DNA from: Scytolyngbya sp. HA4215-MV1
Lineage (GTDB): Bacteria > Cyanobacteriota > Cyanobacteriia > Leptolyngbyales > Leptolyngbyaceae
Length of the DNA stretch: 64,000 nucleotides
Direction of reading: 5' to 3'
Assembly (NCBI GenBank): GCA_019359045.1
Contig: JAHHIA010000006.1
Span: 62,001 to 126,000 of the forward strand
Position 1 is the first letter of the stretch, and every line of letters begins with the position of its first letter. This document shows, piece by piece, positions 55,785-64,000 of this stretch. The translations under genes and the position numbers were made by a program. The notes beneath the pieces were generated by a model that was not told where the DNA came from, did no database searches, and saw nothing but the letters and a program-made list of their open reading frames with translations.

Positions 55785-55878
55785 TTACCAACTCGACCAG
55801 AGCCTTGCATATTGGCAAAAGCCTATACGCAAGGCTCTCAGTGTGTTTGCAACTCGGTGTCTGCAACTTGGATAAACA

Positions 55879-55962
55879 GCTTCCCTCCGCTGGTGCTAGC
55901 CAGTCTCAGGTTCTCAGGGTTTGATCTCAGCCTGATACCGCACATCAGGCACCCCTAGCTCG
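55879..55962 (-). promoter_or_regulatory. TPP riboswitch (THI element) of thiC
   Basis: On the minus strand, GGGGTGCC, then GGCTGAGATCAAACCCTGAG, then AACCTGA, and finally GGCTAGCACCAGCGGAGGGA reproduce the conserved core of the TPP riboswitch in order. It ends about 120 bases before the thiC ATG. High thiamin diphosphate should reduce thiC expression. Confidence 0.96.
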
Positions 55963-56075
55963 TTTGGACATCTTATCACCCACAGCTAGAGAGGGATAGG
56001 GCATTCCAGAAACTTGATGCTTCGTAGCAGTTTGTCAAATTTCTCAGAAAATCCTGCACTCATCTACCTATTGAC

Positions 56076-56771
56076 TTATTCACTACAAGTGGACTTGCGA
56101 ATCAGCTTTTTTTGGGGACAAGTCTCGGCAAACATGGCGCGATCGAGGCATTCCAATAAATAGATCACTTCGCTCACTTCTGCCAGATATACCCCTTCAA
56201 TGCGTCGATCAGGAATATTCAATCTCGCTCGACTAAACACCAGTAAAGGAGTTATCCAAGTCAGTTTTTTAAAGTCCTTCACTGCATAAACTTGCTTCAT
56301 CATCTGGGCAATAAAGTCTTTCTCAAAAGCATGAACCTTTTTACCCATTCGTCGTTGCAATTTTTGCTGATAAAAAATAAGTCCTCGATGAGATTTGGCA
56401 TCTAAGATGTAAGTTTTGGCACGGGGAGATGTTAGCAAAAAATCAATATCTCCAATCGAACGAATTTGCAAATTCCGTTCGATTTTCCAACCCCGGTTTT
56501 CAAGAATCTTCAAAACCTCAGCGATCGCGTCCTCACCGGCAATTCCCTGGTCAACGTTTTTGGCTTCTCTGAAAGATTTCTTAGCTTGAAATGCAAAAAT
56601 TCCTGCACTGACCAAGAGAACAAACGAAACCCATCCCGGTAAAGCAGTGTTGGGGATTACAAGTAACAGAATTGGCAGGCTCAAACAAATCAGTGCAGCT
56701 CCAACAAACCCAACAGCCTTAACTCTGCGCTGAAAGGCAAGCCGATGGAGATTCGATCTGGATTGGTTCAT
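56076..56771 (-). CDS. NERD (nuclease-related) domain membrane protein
   Basis: The ATG giving MNQSRSNLHRLAFQRRVKAV is preferred over the frame start eight codons upstream, giving 231 residues. Two adjacent hydrophobic helices (residues about 22-65, AALICLSLPILLLVIPNTAL then VSFVLLVSAGIFAF) precede the NERD domain. That domain has GIAGEDAIAEVLKIL, LQIRSIGDIDFLL, and the nuclease-like TYILDAKSHRG carrying the D/E-x-K. It probably sits at the membrane with the domain in the cytosol. No partner gene is evident. Confidence 0.75.
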   Translation of the reverse strand: MNQSRSNLHRLAFQRRVKAVGFVGAALICLSLPILLLVIPNTALPGWVSFVLLVSAGIFAFQAKKSFREAKNVDQGIAGEDAIAEVLKILENRGWKIERNLQIRSIGDIDFLLTSPRAKTYILDAKSHRGLIFYQQKLQRRMGKKVHAFEKDFIAQMMKQVYAVKDFKKLTWITPLLVFSRARLNIPDRRIEGVYLAEVSEVIYLLECLDRAMFAETCPQKKLIRKSTCSE

Positions 56772-57276
56772 GAAATATTTTTTACCACTCAACATAATAT
56801 AACAGTGATTAATTGAGTGAGCTTTGAGTATTTATTTCCCAATGGGAGTTTCCCCTGCAAGGACTGAGGATTGAGGTCTCAGTTCTGAGTAATGAATCGG
56901 GGCGTATGCACAGATTCACGACCTAACACTGCCTGAATCTATCGCGTTAATTTTTGGAAACATTAATTTTTGCATAGAATAACGATCTTCAGAATTTTTT
57001 CACGGGAAAGATTCTACGCCAAACAAAAGATTGATATGCAAAGAGTACCCCCCAGGGTAATACTAAAGCGCTTTGGGGTAGCCAGAATTGAGTTATGGCG
57101 ATCGCTCTAAAATCCTTGCTCAAAAAGAGATAATTTTGGGCTAAAACAAAAGCCCAAAATTATCGATTACGAGATAAGATTGCCGCTTCTCAGGGTGGTT
57201 TCAAAAATCACTACCAACACTGTAATTGATAACAAGAATTGCTCTCTTTCACTCAACTTCAAAAGGAGACTCGATC
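56772..57276. other. Divergent intergenic region with a strong hairpin
   Basis: It separates the NERD gene and the Cys-rich gene. Apart from the 14-bp inverted repeat at 57129-57164 and the ribosome-binding site at 57262-57268, I see nothing recognisable. Confidence 0.5.
57129..57164. promoter_or_regulatory. Perfect 14-bp inverted repeat before the Cys-rich gene
   Basis: GATAATTTTGGGCT and AGCCCAAAATTATC flank an 8-base AAAACAAA loop, 112 bp before the GTG start. On the minus strand a TCTTTTT run follows, so it could terminate antisense transcription. No minus-strand gene ends here, so an operator or leader hairpin is equally possible. Confidence 0.5.
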
Positions 57277-59154
57277 GTGGTTTTTACCCCTGCTAGAACA
57301 ACTTATTTATTTAAAGGCCAACTTTGTGGACTAATTTGCTCTGAGTGCCCAGAACCCTTGTCGATTGGCAAAGTCCGACTCTATCGTACACGCCAAGAAC
57401 AAAATGTCCCAGCACTGGCAGTTGCCGATCCTAAAGATACCTTTGCCATTTTGACCGACGAAGCGGTTGATGCCAAAGCTAAGTACCTGTTGGCAGAAGT
57501 GACACCTGATGCAGAAGGTCGTTTTACCTTTGAACTGGGCGCGGCGCAAAACTACCATGGCGAAGCCTTCGACATTGATTTTGAATGCGGTACGGTGCCC
57601 CATCGCAAACCCTTTCCTCGTCCACATCCTCCGATTCAATTTTCTATTACAACGCTGCAACCCCAATGGCGGCAGGCACGTCAAAATCTAGCAACCGTTG
57701 CCGATCGTGACCTTCTAGTTGCCTCCTGGGACTATTGCATTCCTTCTCGCTACTGGTGCGCGATTCGCGCTCGCTTTGGCGCCTGGACAATCTGCGGACG
57801 AGTGGTGGATTGCCAAACCAAAATTGCGATCGCGGATGTCAAAGTCTTTGCCTTCGACACCGATATTTTTCAAGACGATGCCCTGGGTTCAGCCACTACC
57901 GATGCCAGCGGCAAATTCCGTATCGACTACACCACCGAAGACTTCCAAAAAACACCGCTTTCGCCTTTCATCAATTTTGAAATCTTCAGCGGTCCCGATC
58001 TTTATTTCCGGATTGAAACCCCCAGCGGCACCATCCTGTTGGATGAACCTCGGCTTCGAGGCAGACAACCCGATCGTGGCAATGTGAGCAACTGTTTCTG
58101 CGTCGAACTGTGCATTGATTCCACGCTCTCAACCGACAACCCTATCTTTACCCATGTCGGACACTTCAACAAAGACTCTGCCATTAATCCTGCCACTGGA
58201 CGCACGAAGCTAGCAATTTTGGGTCATGGTGGTCCCGATTATGGCTTCTTTAACGATCTGAGCCTGCGGGGTTACTGCCCTGCTACCCTGCCCGGAGATC
58301 CTAGTAAGCCAATGCGCTATCGTTTCTCCTACGTCCATCCCAGCGATCCAACTACGGAAGTCCGGTTGATTGGCGATCTCATCTTACCGACGATCGTGGG
58401 TGTTCGCCCCATTCTTTGGGACACCAACGGAGACAGCATTCTCGAATCGACCTACCAAGACATCTACGTTGCGGGTTCCGTGGGTTCCGTGGCAATTCCT
58501 GCTGACCCCACAATTCCACCGCCTCACGTCATCGTGCCAGATGCCGATGGTTGGGTGACGGTTGACCCCAATGTTCATTCAGGTCGATTTGGCTTAGACC
58601 TGATGCGATTTAACTCGCCCCAAGCAGTACCGGGAGGTGCAGCTCCAGAGAATGGCGCAGGAGTGGCACCCAGTGCGCCCCAAAATGGAACGGCTCTAAA
58701 ACTGATCTTTGAGGCGGGAACAGTGGATGGAACCGTTAATTTCCCGAAAGACGAGCTCGCAAAAATCTATATCAACAACTGGAACGAAGTCCGACAGGCG
58801 AATCTGGCGCAATTCCAGGCTCCAGGGGCAGACTCCTGTTCCGAATTGACTACAGCGCTGGATATTCTTTATACCGTTGATCATGAACTGATCAGCAGTT
58901 GGTCGCTCGGTATTGGTGGTGCATCTCCCAACGCCCCCGGACAGGTGCTCCCCCCATTTCCACCCGTTGCTCCAGATGTGGTTCCGCCCCTACCACCTCT
59001 ACCTACAGTCCGAGGTGGGGCTGGCAAAATATCTTTCAATATTTCCAGTTGGGCAAGTTGTTCTTACACGGTGACACTGGCATCTGTCCGCCGTTTGACC
59101 AATGGCTTATCAGATGATGACACCAATAACACTACCCTGACTTTCTGCAAATAG
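57277..59154 (+). CDS. Large Cys-rich protein with transthyretin-like domains, function unknown
   Basis: The GTG at 57277 is chosen because AAAGGAG lies just upstream; the open frame extends 17 codons further without a site. The 625-residue protein contains two or three beta-sandwich segments of the carboxypeptidase-regulatory/transthyretin type: KGQLCGLICSECPEPLSIGK with VTPDAEGRFTFEL, and ICGRVVDCQTKIAIADVKVF with TTDASGKFRIDY. About 16 cysteines are spread through it (for example NCFCVELC). A Pro-rich loop near residue 575 precedes the end. There is no signal peptide or membrane helix. A clear terminator follows. I do not recognise the family. Confidence 0.6.
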   Translation: MVFTPARTTYLFKGQLCGLICSECPEPLSIGKVRLYRTRQEQNVPALAVADPKDTFAILTDEAVDAKAKYLLAEVTPDAEGRFTFELGAAQNYHGEAFDIDFECGTVPHRKPFPRPHPPIQFSITTLQPQWRQARQNLATVADRDLLVASWDYCIPSRYWCAIRARFGAWTICGRVVDCQTKIAIADVKVFAFDTDIFQDDALGSATTDASGKFRIDYTTEDFQKTPLSPFINFEIFSGPDLYFRIETPSGTILLDEPRLRGRQPDRGNVSNCFCVELCIDSTLSTDNPIFTHVGHFNKDSAINPATGRTKLAILGHGGPDYGFFNDLSLRGYCPATLPGDPSKPMRYRFSYVHPSDPTTEVRLIGDLILPTIVGVRPILWDTNGDSILESTYQDIYVAGSVGSVAIPADPTIPPPHVIVPDADGWVTVDPNVHSGRFGLDLMRFNSPQAVPGGAAPENGAGVAPSAPQNGTALKLIFEAGTVDGTVNFPKDELAKIYINNWNEVRQANLAQFQAPGADSCSELTTALDILYTVDHELISSWSLGIGGASPNAPGQVLPPFPPVAPDVVPPLPPLPTVRGGAGKISFNISSWASCSYTVTLASVRRLTNGLSDDDTNNTTLTFCK

Positions 59155-59189
59155 TTTGCAAATAGGATAATTCTGGGTGAATTGTTCCC

Positions 59190-59226
59190 GTTCCCTGCAA
59201 TCTTCGAAATTGCAGGGAACATTTTG
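59190..59226 (+). terminator. Terminator after the Cys-rich gene
   Basis: GTTCCCTGCAAT (59190-59201) and ATTGCAGGGAAC (59209-59220) are perfect 12-bp arms, followed by ATTTTG. Confidence 0.8.
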
Positions 59227-60018
59227 TCTGATCAATTGAAAATGAGATCGATAATGCTTGGAGAAAGTTCTAGGCGTTGGATGATGTGTTGTCTGTGATC
59301 TGGATCAATTTTTTTAACGAATTAAATCACCATAAAACCTCGATCGAAGTCACGATGAAAGAGGTCGAGACTCACAAATCTGACTAGTAAATATCACTCT
59401 ATCAAAGCCAAAAGTAGGCGATGATTGACCGTGGTATATAGAGCCCAAAACTCAATTAAAGTATTTCTGTAGTCTCTGTGATTCTCAAGGAGATTGCCGT
59501 CGCGGGGTTAAAACTCTAAGTTAGCCATTTTTATAGACTATCTTTCGTCAAGTTTTAGATATTTTCCCTAGGGCGAAATTAGCAGAAGGTTTTGGTGTTT
59601 TCATTTAGGAATATGGATTCAATAGAATTGGAAATCATCAGCTGGCGAAGATTTTAAGTTTTGTGCTCGTGTTAGAAAAACATTGAGGTTGGGAAGTTTT
59701 TATCTCTTAAAGGGGCGCTGGTTCAAAGTGTCTTTTCATTAAAAGCATTCACTTTTAAAAAAGTTATTCTAATTGATTTTCAGTCATTCCATATAAGATC
59801 CAAAGATTTCTTGAATCATCATAAATCAATGAACAGCCTGTTTTTATGGTTTGGAATTCCATAAAATAGATTGGATTGCTGTGCTCTATCTTCGCTATTC
59901 TCACTCAGCAGGTTTTTAAGCATTTCGGCTGAAATGGCTTCACACAATAGCTGTTTTTCTTGCCCACCAAATCTGATGAAATGAGTAAAGAATTCGACAT
60001 CGTCGATCGCGGCAAAGC
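59227..60018. other. About 790 bp without a recognisable gene
   Basis: AT-rich DNA with stops in all frames and no repeats or RNA I can identify. It precedes a small coiled-coil gene and may be a decayed region. Confidence 0.5.
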
Positions 60019-60372
60019 ATGATTAACAAACAATTGAAGCTACAGCGACTTCAGCGACTAAGGGAAATCTTTCAATGGCAACACACTCGCATTCGCTCGG
60101 AAGAATCACTTCTCCAAGCAAAAAGTGAAAGGTTTAGCCTATTAGCCGCAGAGAGTTATCAAATTGTTCAATATCTGACAGTAGGCAAGTTTACTGATCA
60201 TGAGCGACGAGTTATTGGTTGTCGCATCGAAGAAATCGCGATCGAATTAGAGTTACTCAATCAAGAAATTGAAAAACTTCAGATCGCTTCAGAACATACC
60301 AGTAAAGATGTTGCAGCCGTTCGAGCTGAGTACGGATTTCTGATGGAGGAATTCTGGCATTGTGAAGCTTGA
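60019..60372 (+). CDS. Small coiled-coil protein, unknown
   Basis: The 117-residue protein is almost wholly helical and charged. Heptad-like stretches are seen at residues 1-45 (KQLKLQRLQRLREIFQWQHT) and 65-105 (IEEIAIELELLNQEIEKLQI). No signal peptide or domain is recognised. Codon use and the well-formed helix pattern support a real gene; the ribosome-binding site is weak. It sits isolated between two long non-coding stretches. Confidence 0.5.
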   Translation: MINKQLKLQRLQRLREIFQWQHTRIRSEESLLQAKSERFSLLAAESYQIVQYLTVGKFTDHERRVIGCRIEEIAIELELLNQEIEKLQIASEHTSKDVAAVRAEYGFLMEEFWHCEA

Positions 60373-61065
60373 GCGTTCATCAAGACACGCTTCGTGCATC
60401 TAATTGAGTGCCAGCATTTCTGATGGCCGATCCAAATTGTCATTTGAGCTAGTTTTTTGGGCATCTTTTGCAGATTTAACCTCTGCAAGAGATGCTTGGT
60501 TTTGCGATCGGCACCTCTTAATAACCTCTTATAAAATTTATTTTTATTTAAATAGCACCCACAATTTGGGAAGAAACGTTAGCATATCCGTAAGGTTGCT
60601 TGCACAATTTTCTCTGTAAAAATCTTGTGCGTTTCGGGATGCTCGTTGCTTTCTACCCACGCGCTATCGCTATTCCTGATTACAGATGCTGTTAGGTGTC
60701 CTGAAAAGATAAGCTTCCTGGAAGGATTTTTAACGCTTAGGGTTTATTTGAAAAGGTATTAGCTGTGATGTTGAGCTCTCAGCGATGCCTCCTAACCCCC
60801 TTAAAAACGGGAGAATCAGCCTCAAAATCTCCCTTGGTTCTAGCGCAGCGGTGCGTTAGCATGAGGATTTAGGGGAGTGTATCTGTTGCTACTTGAGACA
60901 GGACTTTTAAAACAGCTCTAATGTAAATCAAAATTTTCAGGGTAGATTCTCACATTTTTGGAATGAATAATTTAGGTTTGTGATTGGTTTTGCTATAAGC
61001 AAAACAGCATCACCATTCATCAATCACGTTGAGACTGTTGCTAATTCTTATAAAAAACACGATCA
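60373..61065. other. About 690 bp without a recognisable gene
   Basis: It contains a CCTAACCCCCTTAAAAACGG...CTCCC stretch near 60787-60830, a type of repeat common in cyanobacteria. No open frame that I can support is present. The right end should hold the promoter of the ethylene-receptor-like kinase. Confidence 0.45.
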
Positions 61066-64000
61066 ATGCTGGAATTGCTCAAAACCTTGCTTTCACCAAG
61101 TCAATATATGCCCCATGGATACTGCTATCTGTGGCAAACACCCCTGGTATGGCTGCATGTGGTGAGTGACGCACTGATTGCGATCGCCTATTTTTCTATC
61201 CCGGCAATGCTGATTTACTTTGTTTGGAAACGGAAAGATATTCCTTTTTCCAAAGTGTTTTTGTTGTTCGGAGCCTTCATTATCTTCTGTGGCACCGGGC
61301 ACCTGTTAGACATTTGGACACTTTGGCATCCGGCTTACTGGCTTTCTGGTTTTGAACGGGCAATCACAGCATTGATTTCTTGTTTCACTGCCTTAAAATT
61401 AATTGAACTGCTACCCCAATTTTTATCGCTCAAAAGTCCTAGACAACTTGAACAAGTCAACCAGGAGTTGGAAAAGCAGATTGTAGAGCGGCGGCAGGCT
61501 GAAGATACGCTCCGGCAAATTGTGGCTGGCACAGCAGCTGTGACGGGAGAAGAGTTCTTTTCTGCCTTGGTCAAAAATTTGGCTGGAGCTTTAGCGGTTG
61601 ATTATGCGATCGTCTCGCAAGTGGTAGGGAACCCCACGGAGGCACTATCGATGCTTGCCCTGTGGTCGATCGACCATCTTGCCGAACCCAATCAATATCA
61701 AATAGACGGTACGCCTTGTGGACAAGTGATTCAAAATCAGCAACTTTGCTATTACCCACAAGATTTGCAGAGATATTTTCCAGGCAATGAATTGTTGACC
61801 GCAATGAACGCAGAGAGCTATGTGGGGATGCCACTGCTAGACAATGACCAGAATGTGATCGGGAATCTTTGCATTATTGACACCAAACCCCAACCAGATA
61901 ATCAAAATACCCGAGCCATTATGACGGTATTTGCTGCGAGAGCTGCCGCAGAACTCCAGCGAAAATGGGCAGAAGAGGAAAAGAGCCGCGCCTACGAAGA
62001 ATTGGAGTTTCGGGTGCAATCTCGCACCACAGAACTGATGCAGAGCAATGCTGCATTGGCGACCGAAATTCAGGAGCGGATTGCGGTACAAGTGAAGTTG
62101 CAACGTCTGGCAGAACAAGAACGGGCAACGAGTCTGGTAATCCAACAATTGCGCCAAAGTTTGGATCTGGTAGATATTTTTAATACCACTACCGCAGAAT
62201 TGCGCCGAGTCATGCAGTGCGATCGCGTTTTGATTTATCGCTTCAACCCTGACTGGAGTGGCAAAGTCGTTGCCGAGTCAGTAGCAGAAGGCTGGAACCA
62301 ACTGGTGCCCGTGCAGGTAAGCGATGCGAACCTGACTCAGGGGTTGGTCGAACCCGACACTTGCGTGATCAAGCAAATGGATAACCCCGACATTGTCATT
62401 CGAGATACTTATTTGCAAGAAACTTCAGGCGGAAATTATCAATACCGAGGTTACTACCGCGCCGTTTCAGATATTTATACGCGAGGCTTTGACTCTTGCT
62501 ATCTCGATTTTTTGAACGGAATACAAGCCCGTGCTTATGTCACGGTGCCCATTTTTCGGGGGCAACAGCTTTGGGGGTTGTTGGCTGTCTATCAAAATGC
62601 GCAACCTCGCCAGTGGCAAGAGGATGAAATTCACATGGTCTCTCAAATTGGTGGACAGGTTGGGGTCGCCGTACAACAAGCCGAACTTTTAGTGCAAACT
62701 CAGCAACAAACCGTAGCGTTGAAACAAGCTAAAGAAACGGCTGATGCTGCCAATCGGGCAAAGAGTGAGTTTTTAGCTAATATGAGCCATGAACTCCGAA
62801 CGCCACTGAATGTTGTTTTGGGCTTTGCTCAACTGATGGTGCGGGATGCAACATTGACCCCAGTTCAACAACGATATTTGGACATCATTAGCCGGGGAGG
62901 AGAGCACCTACTGCGGCTGATTAATGATGTCCTAGCGATGTCAAAAATTGAAGCAGGACGGATTGTTTTAGAAGAAACCTCCTTTGACTTATCGCTACTG
63001 TTGGGTAATTTGGACGATATGTTGCGACTGCGCATTGAAAGTAAAGGATTACAGTTTGAGGTCATTTGCGCAGCAGCCGTTCCTCAATCGATCAAAACCG
63101 ATGAGAGTAAACTGCGTCAGGTTTTGGTGAATTTGCTCAGCAATGCGATTAAGTTTACAGAGACGGGCAGTGTGGTGTTGCGCGTCTCTCTAGGACAACC
63201 CAAAACAGCTGATCCAACTGAGATCACCCTTCATTTTGAAGTGGAGGATACGGGCATGGGTATTGCGCCTCACGAATTACCCAAGTTGTTTCAACCCTTT
63301 GAACAAACGATGTCAGGTCGGGCTTCCTCGGAAGGAACGGGTTTGGGACTTGCCATTAGCCAAAAATTTGTCCAGCTCATGGGGGGCAACATCACGGTCG
63401 AGAGTCAACTGGGGCATGGCAGTTGTTTTTGTTTTGACATTACGGTCGGGCAAGCCACCAAGATCGCACCTTCACCTAAACCTGCCATTACTCAAACGAT
63501 TGTGGGTCTTGCACCCAACCAACCGACCTACCGAATTCTTATTGCAGAAGATCATCCGACCAATCGCTTACTACTGTCCAAAATGTTGTCTCTAGATGGG
63601 TTTGAGCTAAAAGAAGCCGTCAATGGAGAAGAAGCGATCGCTTTGTGGCAGCAATGGCAACCCGATCTGATTTTTATGGATATGCAAATGCCCATCATTA
63701 ACGGTTTAGAAGCCACTCAACACATTAAATCAGCCACCGAAGCACAAGAAGCGCCGATCGTGATTGCTCTCACAGCAAGTGCTTTTGATGAGCAACAGCA
63801 AGCATGTTTTGCAGCAGGTTGTGATGACTTCATCCGTAAACCCTTTCAATATCACGAGCTGTTTACCAAAATGAGTCAGCACTTGGGGGTGCAGTATCTT
63901 TACCAGGATGAGCCTTCTGGAGTCGTCCTCAATCAGAGCAGCCCGGAAGCGTCCTCAACCCCCGCTTCTAAACAGGACTTGCTTTTGGCGATCGCAGCGA
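61066..64000 (+). CDS. ETR1-like hybrid sensor kinase (ethylene-binding, GAF, phytochrome-like GAF, kinase, receiver), partial at right edge
   Basis: At least 978 residues are encoded before the window ends. Residues 1-115 form three membrane helices of the ethylene-receptor type, with FCGTGHLLDIWT placing Cys75 and His79 four apart, as in the copper site of plant ETR1 (Cys65/His69). A GAF domain spans about 165-290. A phytochrome-like GAF spans about 365-545 (CDRVLIYRF; Cys478 in FDSCYLDFL aligns with bilin-binding cysteines). Kinase motifs are SHELRTPLNVVLGFAQLM (His575), NLLSNAIKF and GTGLGLAISQKF. The receiver has Asp872 in LIFMDMQMP. The domain order resembles Synechocystis Slr1212. The remainder may hold an Hpt domain. 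Confidence 0.85.
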   Translation, partial: MLELLKTLLSPSQYMPHGYCYLWQTPLVWLHVVSDALIAIAYFSIPAMLIYFVWKRKDIPFSKVFLLFGAFIIFCGTGHLLDIWTLWHPAYWLSGFERAITALISCFTALKLIELLPQFLSLKSPRQLEQVNQELEKQIVERRQAEDTLRQIVAGTAAVTGEEFFSALVKNLAGALAVDYAIVSQVVGNPTEALSMLALWSIDHLAEPNQYQIDGTPCGQVIQNQQLCYYPQDLQRYFPGNELLTAMNAESYVGMPLLDNDQNVIGNLCIIDTKPQPDNQNTRAIMTVFAARAAAELQRKWAEEEKSRAYEELEFRVQSRTTELMQSNAALATEIQERIAVQVKLQRLAEQERATSLVIQQLRQSLDLVDIFNTTTAELRRVMQCDRVLIYRFNPDWSGKVVAESVAEGWNQLVPVQVSDANLTQGLVEPDTCVIKQMDNPDIVIRDTYLQETSGGNYQYRGYYRAVSDIYTRGFDSCYLDFLNGIQARAYVTVPIFRGQQLWGLLAVYQNAQPRQWQEDEIHMVSQIGGQVGVAVQQAELLVQTQQQTVALKQAKETADAANRAKSEFLANMSHELRTPLNVVLGFAQLMVRDATLTPVQQRYLDIISRGGEHLLRLINDVLAMSKIEAGRIVLEETSFDLSLLLGNLDDMLRLRIESKGLQFEVICAAAVPQSIKTDESKLRQVLVNLLSNAIKFTETGSVVLRVSLGQPKTADPTEITLHFEVEDTGMGIAPHELPKLFQPFEQTMSGRASSEGTGLGLAISQKFVQLMGGNITVESQLGHGSCFCFDITVGQATKIAPSPKPAITQTIVGLAPNQPTYRILIAEDHPTNRLLLSKMLSLDGFELKEAVNGEEAIALWQQWQPDLIFMDMQMPIINGLEATQHIKSATEAQEAPIVIALTASAFDEQQQACFAAGCDDFIRKPFQYHELFTKMSQHLGVQYLYQDEPSGVVLNQSSPEASSTPASKQDLLLAIAA

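Overview
The window reads as chromosomal DNA of a cyanobacterium. Evidence includes frequent GCGATCGC (HIP1-type) octamers and many cyanobacterium-typical genes: Ycf33/DUF751, DUF3155, DUF3611, DUF2949, FurA, an MgdA-type glucolipid synthase, an EbsA-like protein, an SLH/OprB-type porin, a complex C assembly protein, and Hik2-like and Rre1-like regulators. A filamentous Leptolyngbya-like host is a guess from the mixture of genes and repeats.

Layout. 1-1630 is a decayed zone: a partial hypothetical gene, 41-bp palindromic repeats, a fragment of an integron-type integrase, and a degraded group II intron on the opposite strand. 1633-14729 is mostly housekeeping: phosphoketolase, MurJ, SfsA, FurA behind a palindromic operator, glucolipid synthase, EbsA-like, a DRTGG/P-loop protein, a carotenoid oxygenase divergent from a PadR regulator, and a DprA-like protein. 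14745-16230 holds DAHP synthase behind two successive leader peptides rich in Phe, Tyr and Trp codons. Each leader is followed by an intrinsic terminator and a competing antiterminator. An 81-bp MITE-like element with an 8-bp target duplication follows the gene. 16238-24852 is rich in regulators (Hik2-like kinase, Rre1-like regulator, PadR, an OmpR-type two-component pair) with small conserved cyanobacterial genes. 25079-29989 has MazG, a DUF2227 protein, tRNA-Val(UAC), a secreted EF-hand-like protein and a DEAD-box-family helicase whose motif II reads DECD.

30337-34888 is an accessory defence locus. A type ISP-like nuclease-methyltransferase is broken in two by a 22-bp palindrome. Its second half carries an in-frame DUF559 endonuclease module bounded by 92-bp direct repeats, plus another palindromic insertion. 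A PD-(D/E)XK-like gene follows. 35014-41017 has a DUF697-like protein, the Ycf33-RbfA-NagZ cluster, a Uma2 protein and a porin. 41416-54289 encodes two large repeat proteins with PPC and FG-GAP-like repeats; the larger has 2855 residues, with 12 Calx-beta repeats and an ELW-DGT repeat tail. A pentapeptide-repeat membrane protein follows. 54387-64000 holds thiC behind a TPP riboswitch, a NERD protein, a large Cys-rich protein of unknown function, a coiled-coil orphan, and the start of an ETR1-like hybrid histidine kinase that runs off the window.

The most striking signal is the tandem aromatic leader-peptide attenuator ahead of DAHP synthase. The enzyme appears to lack an N-terminal regulatory domain, so control may lie at transcription. 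The second is the DUF559 repeat cassette sitting in frame inside a restriction-modification gene.
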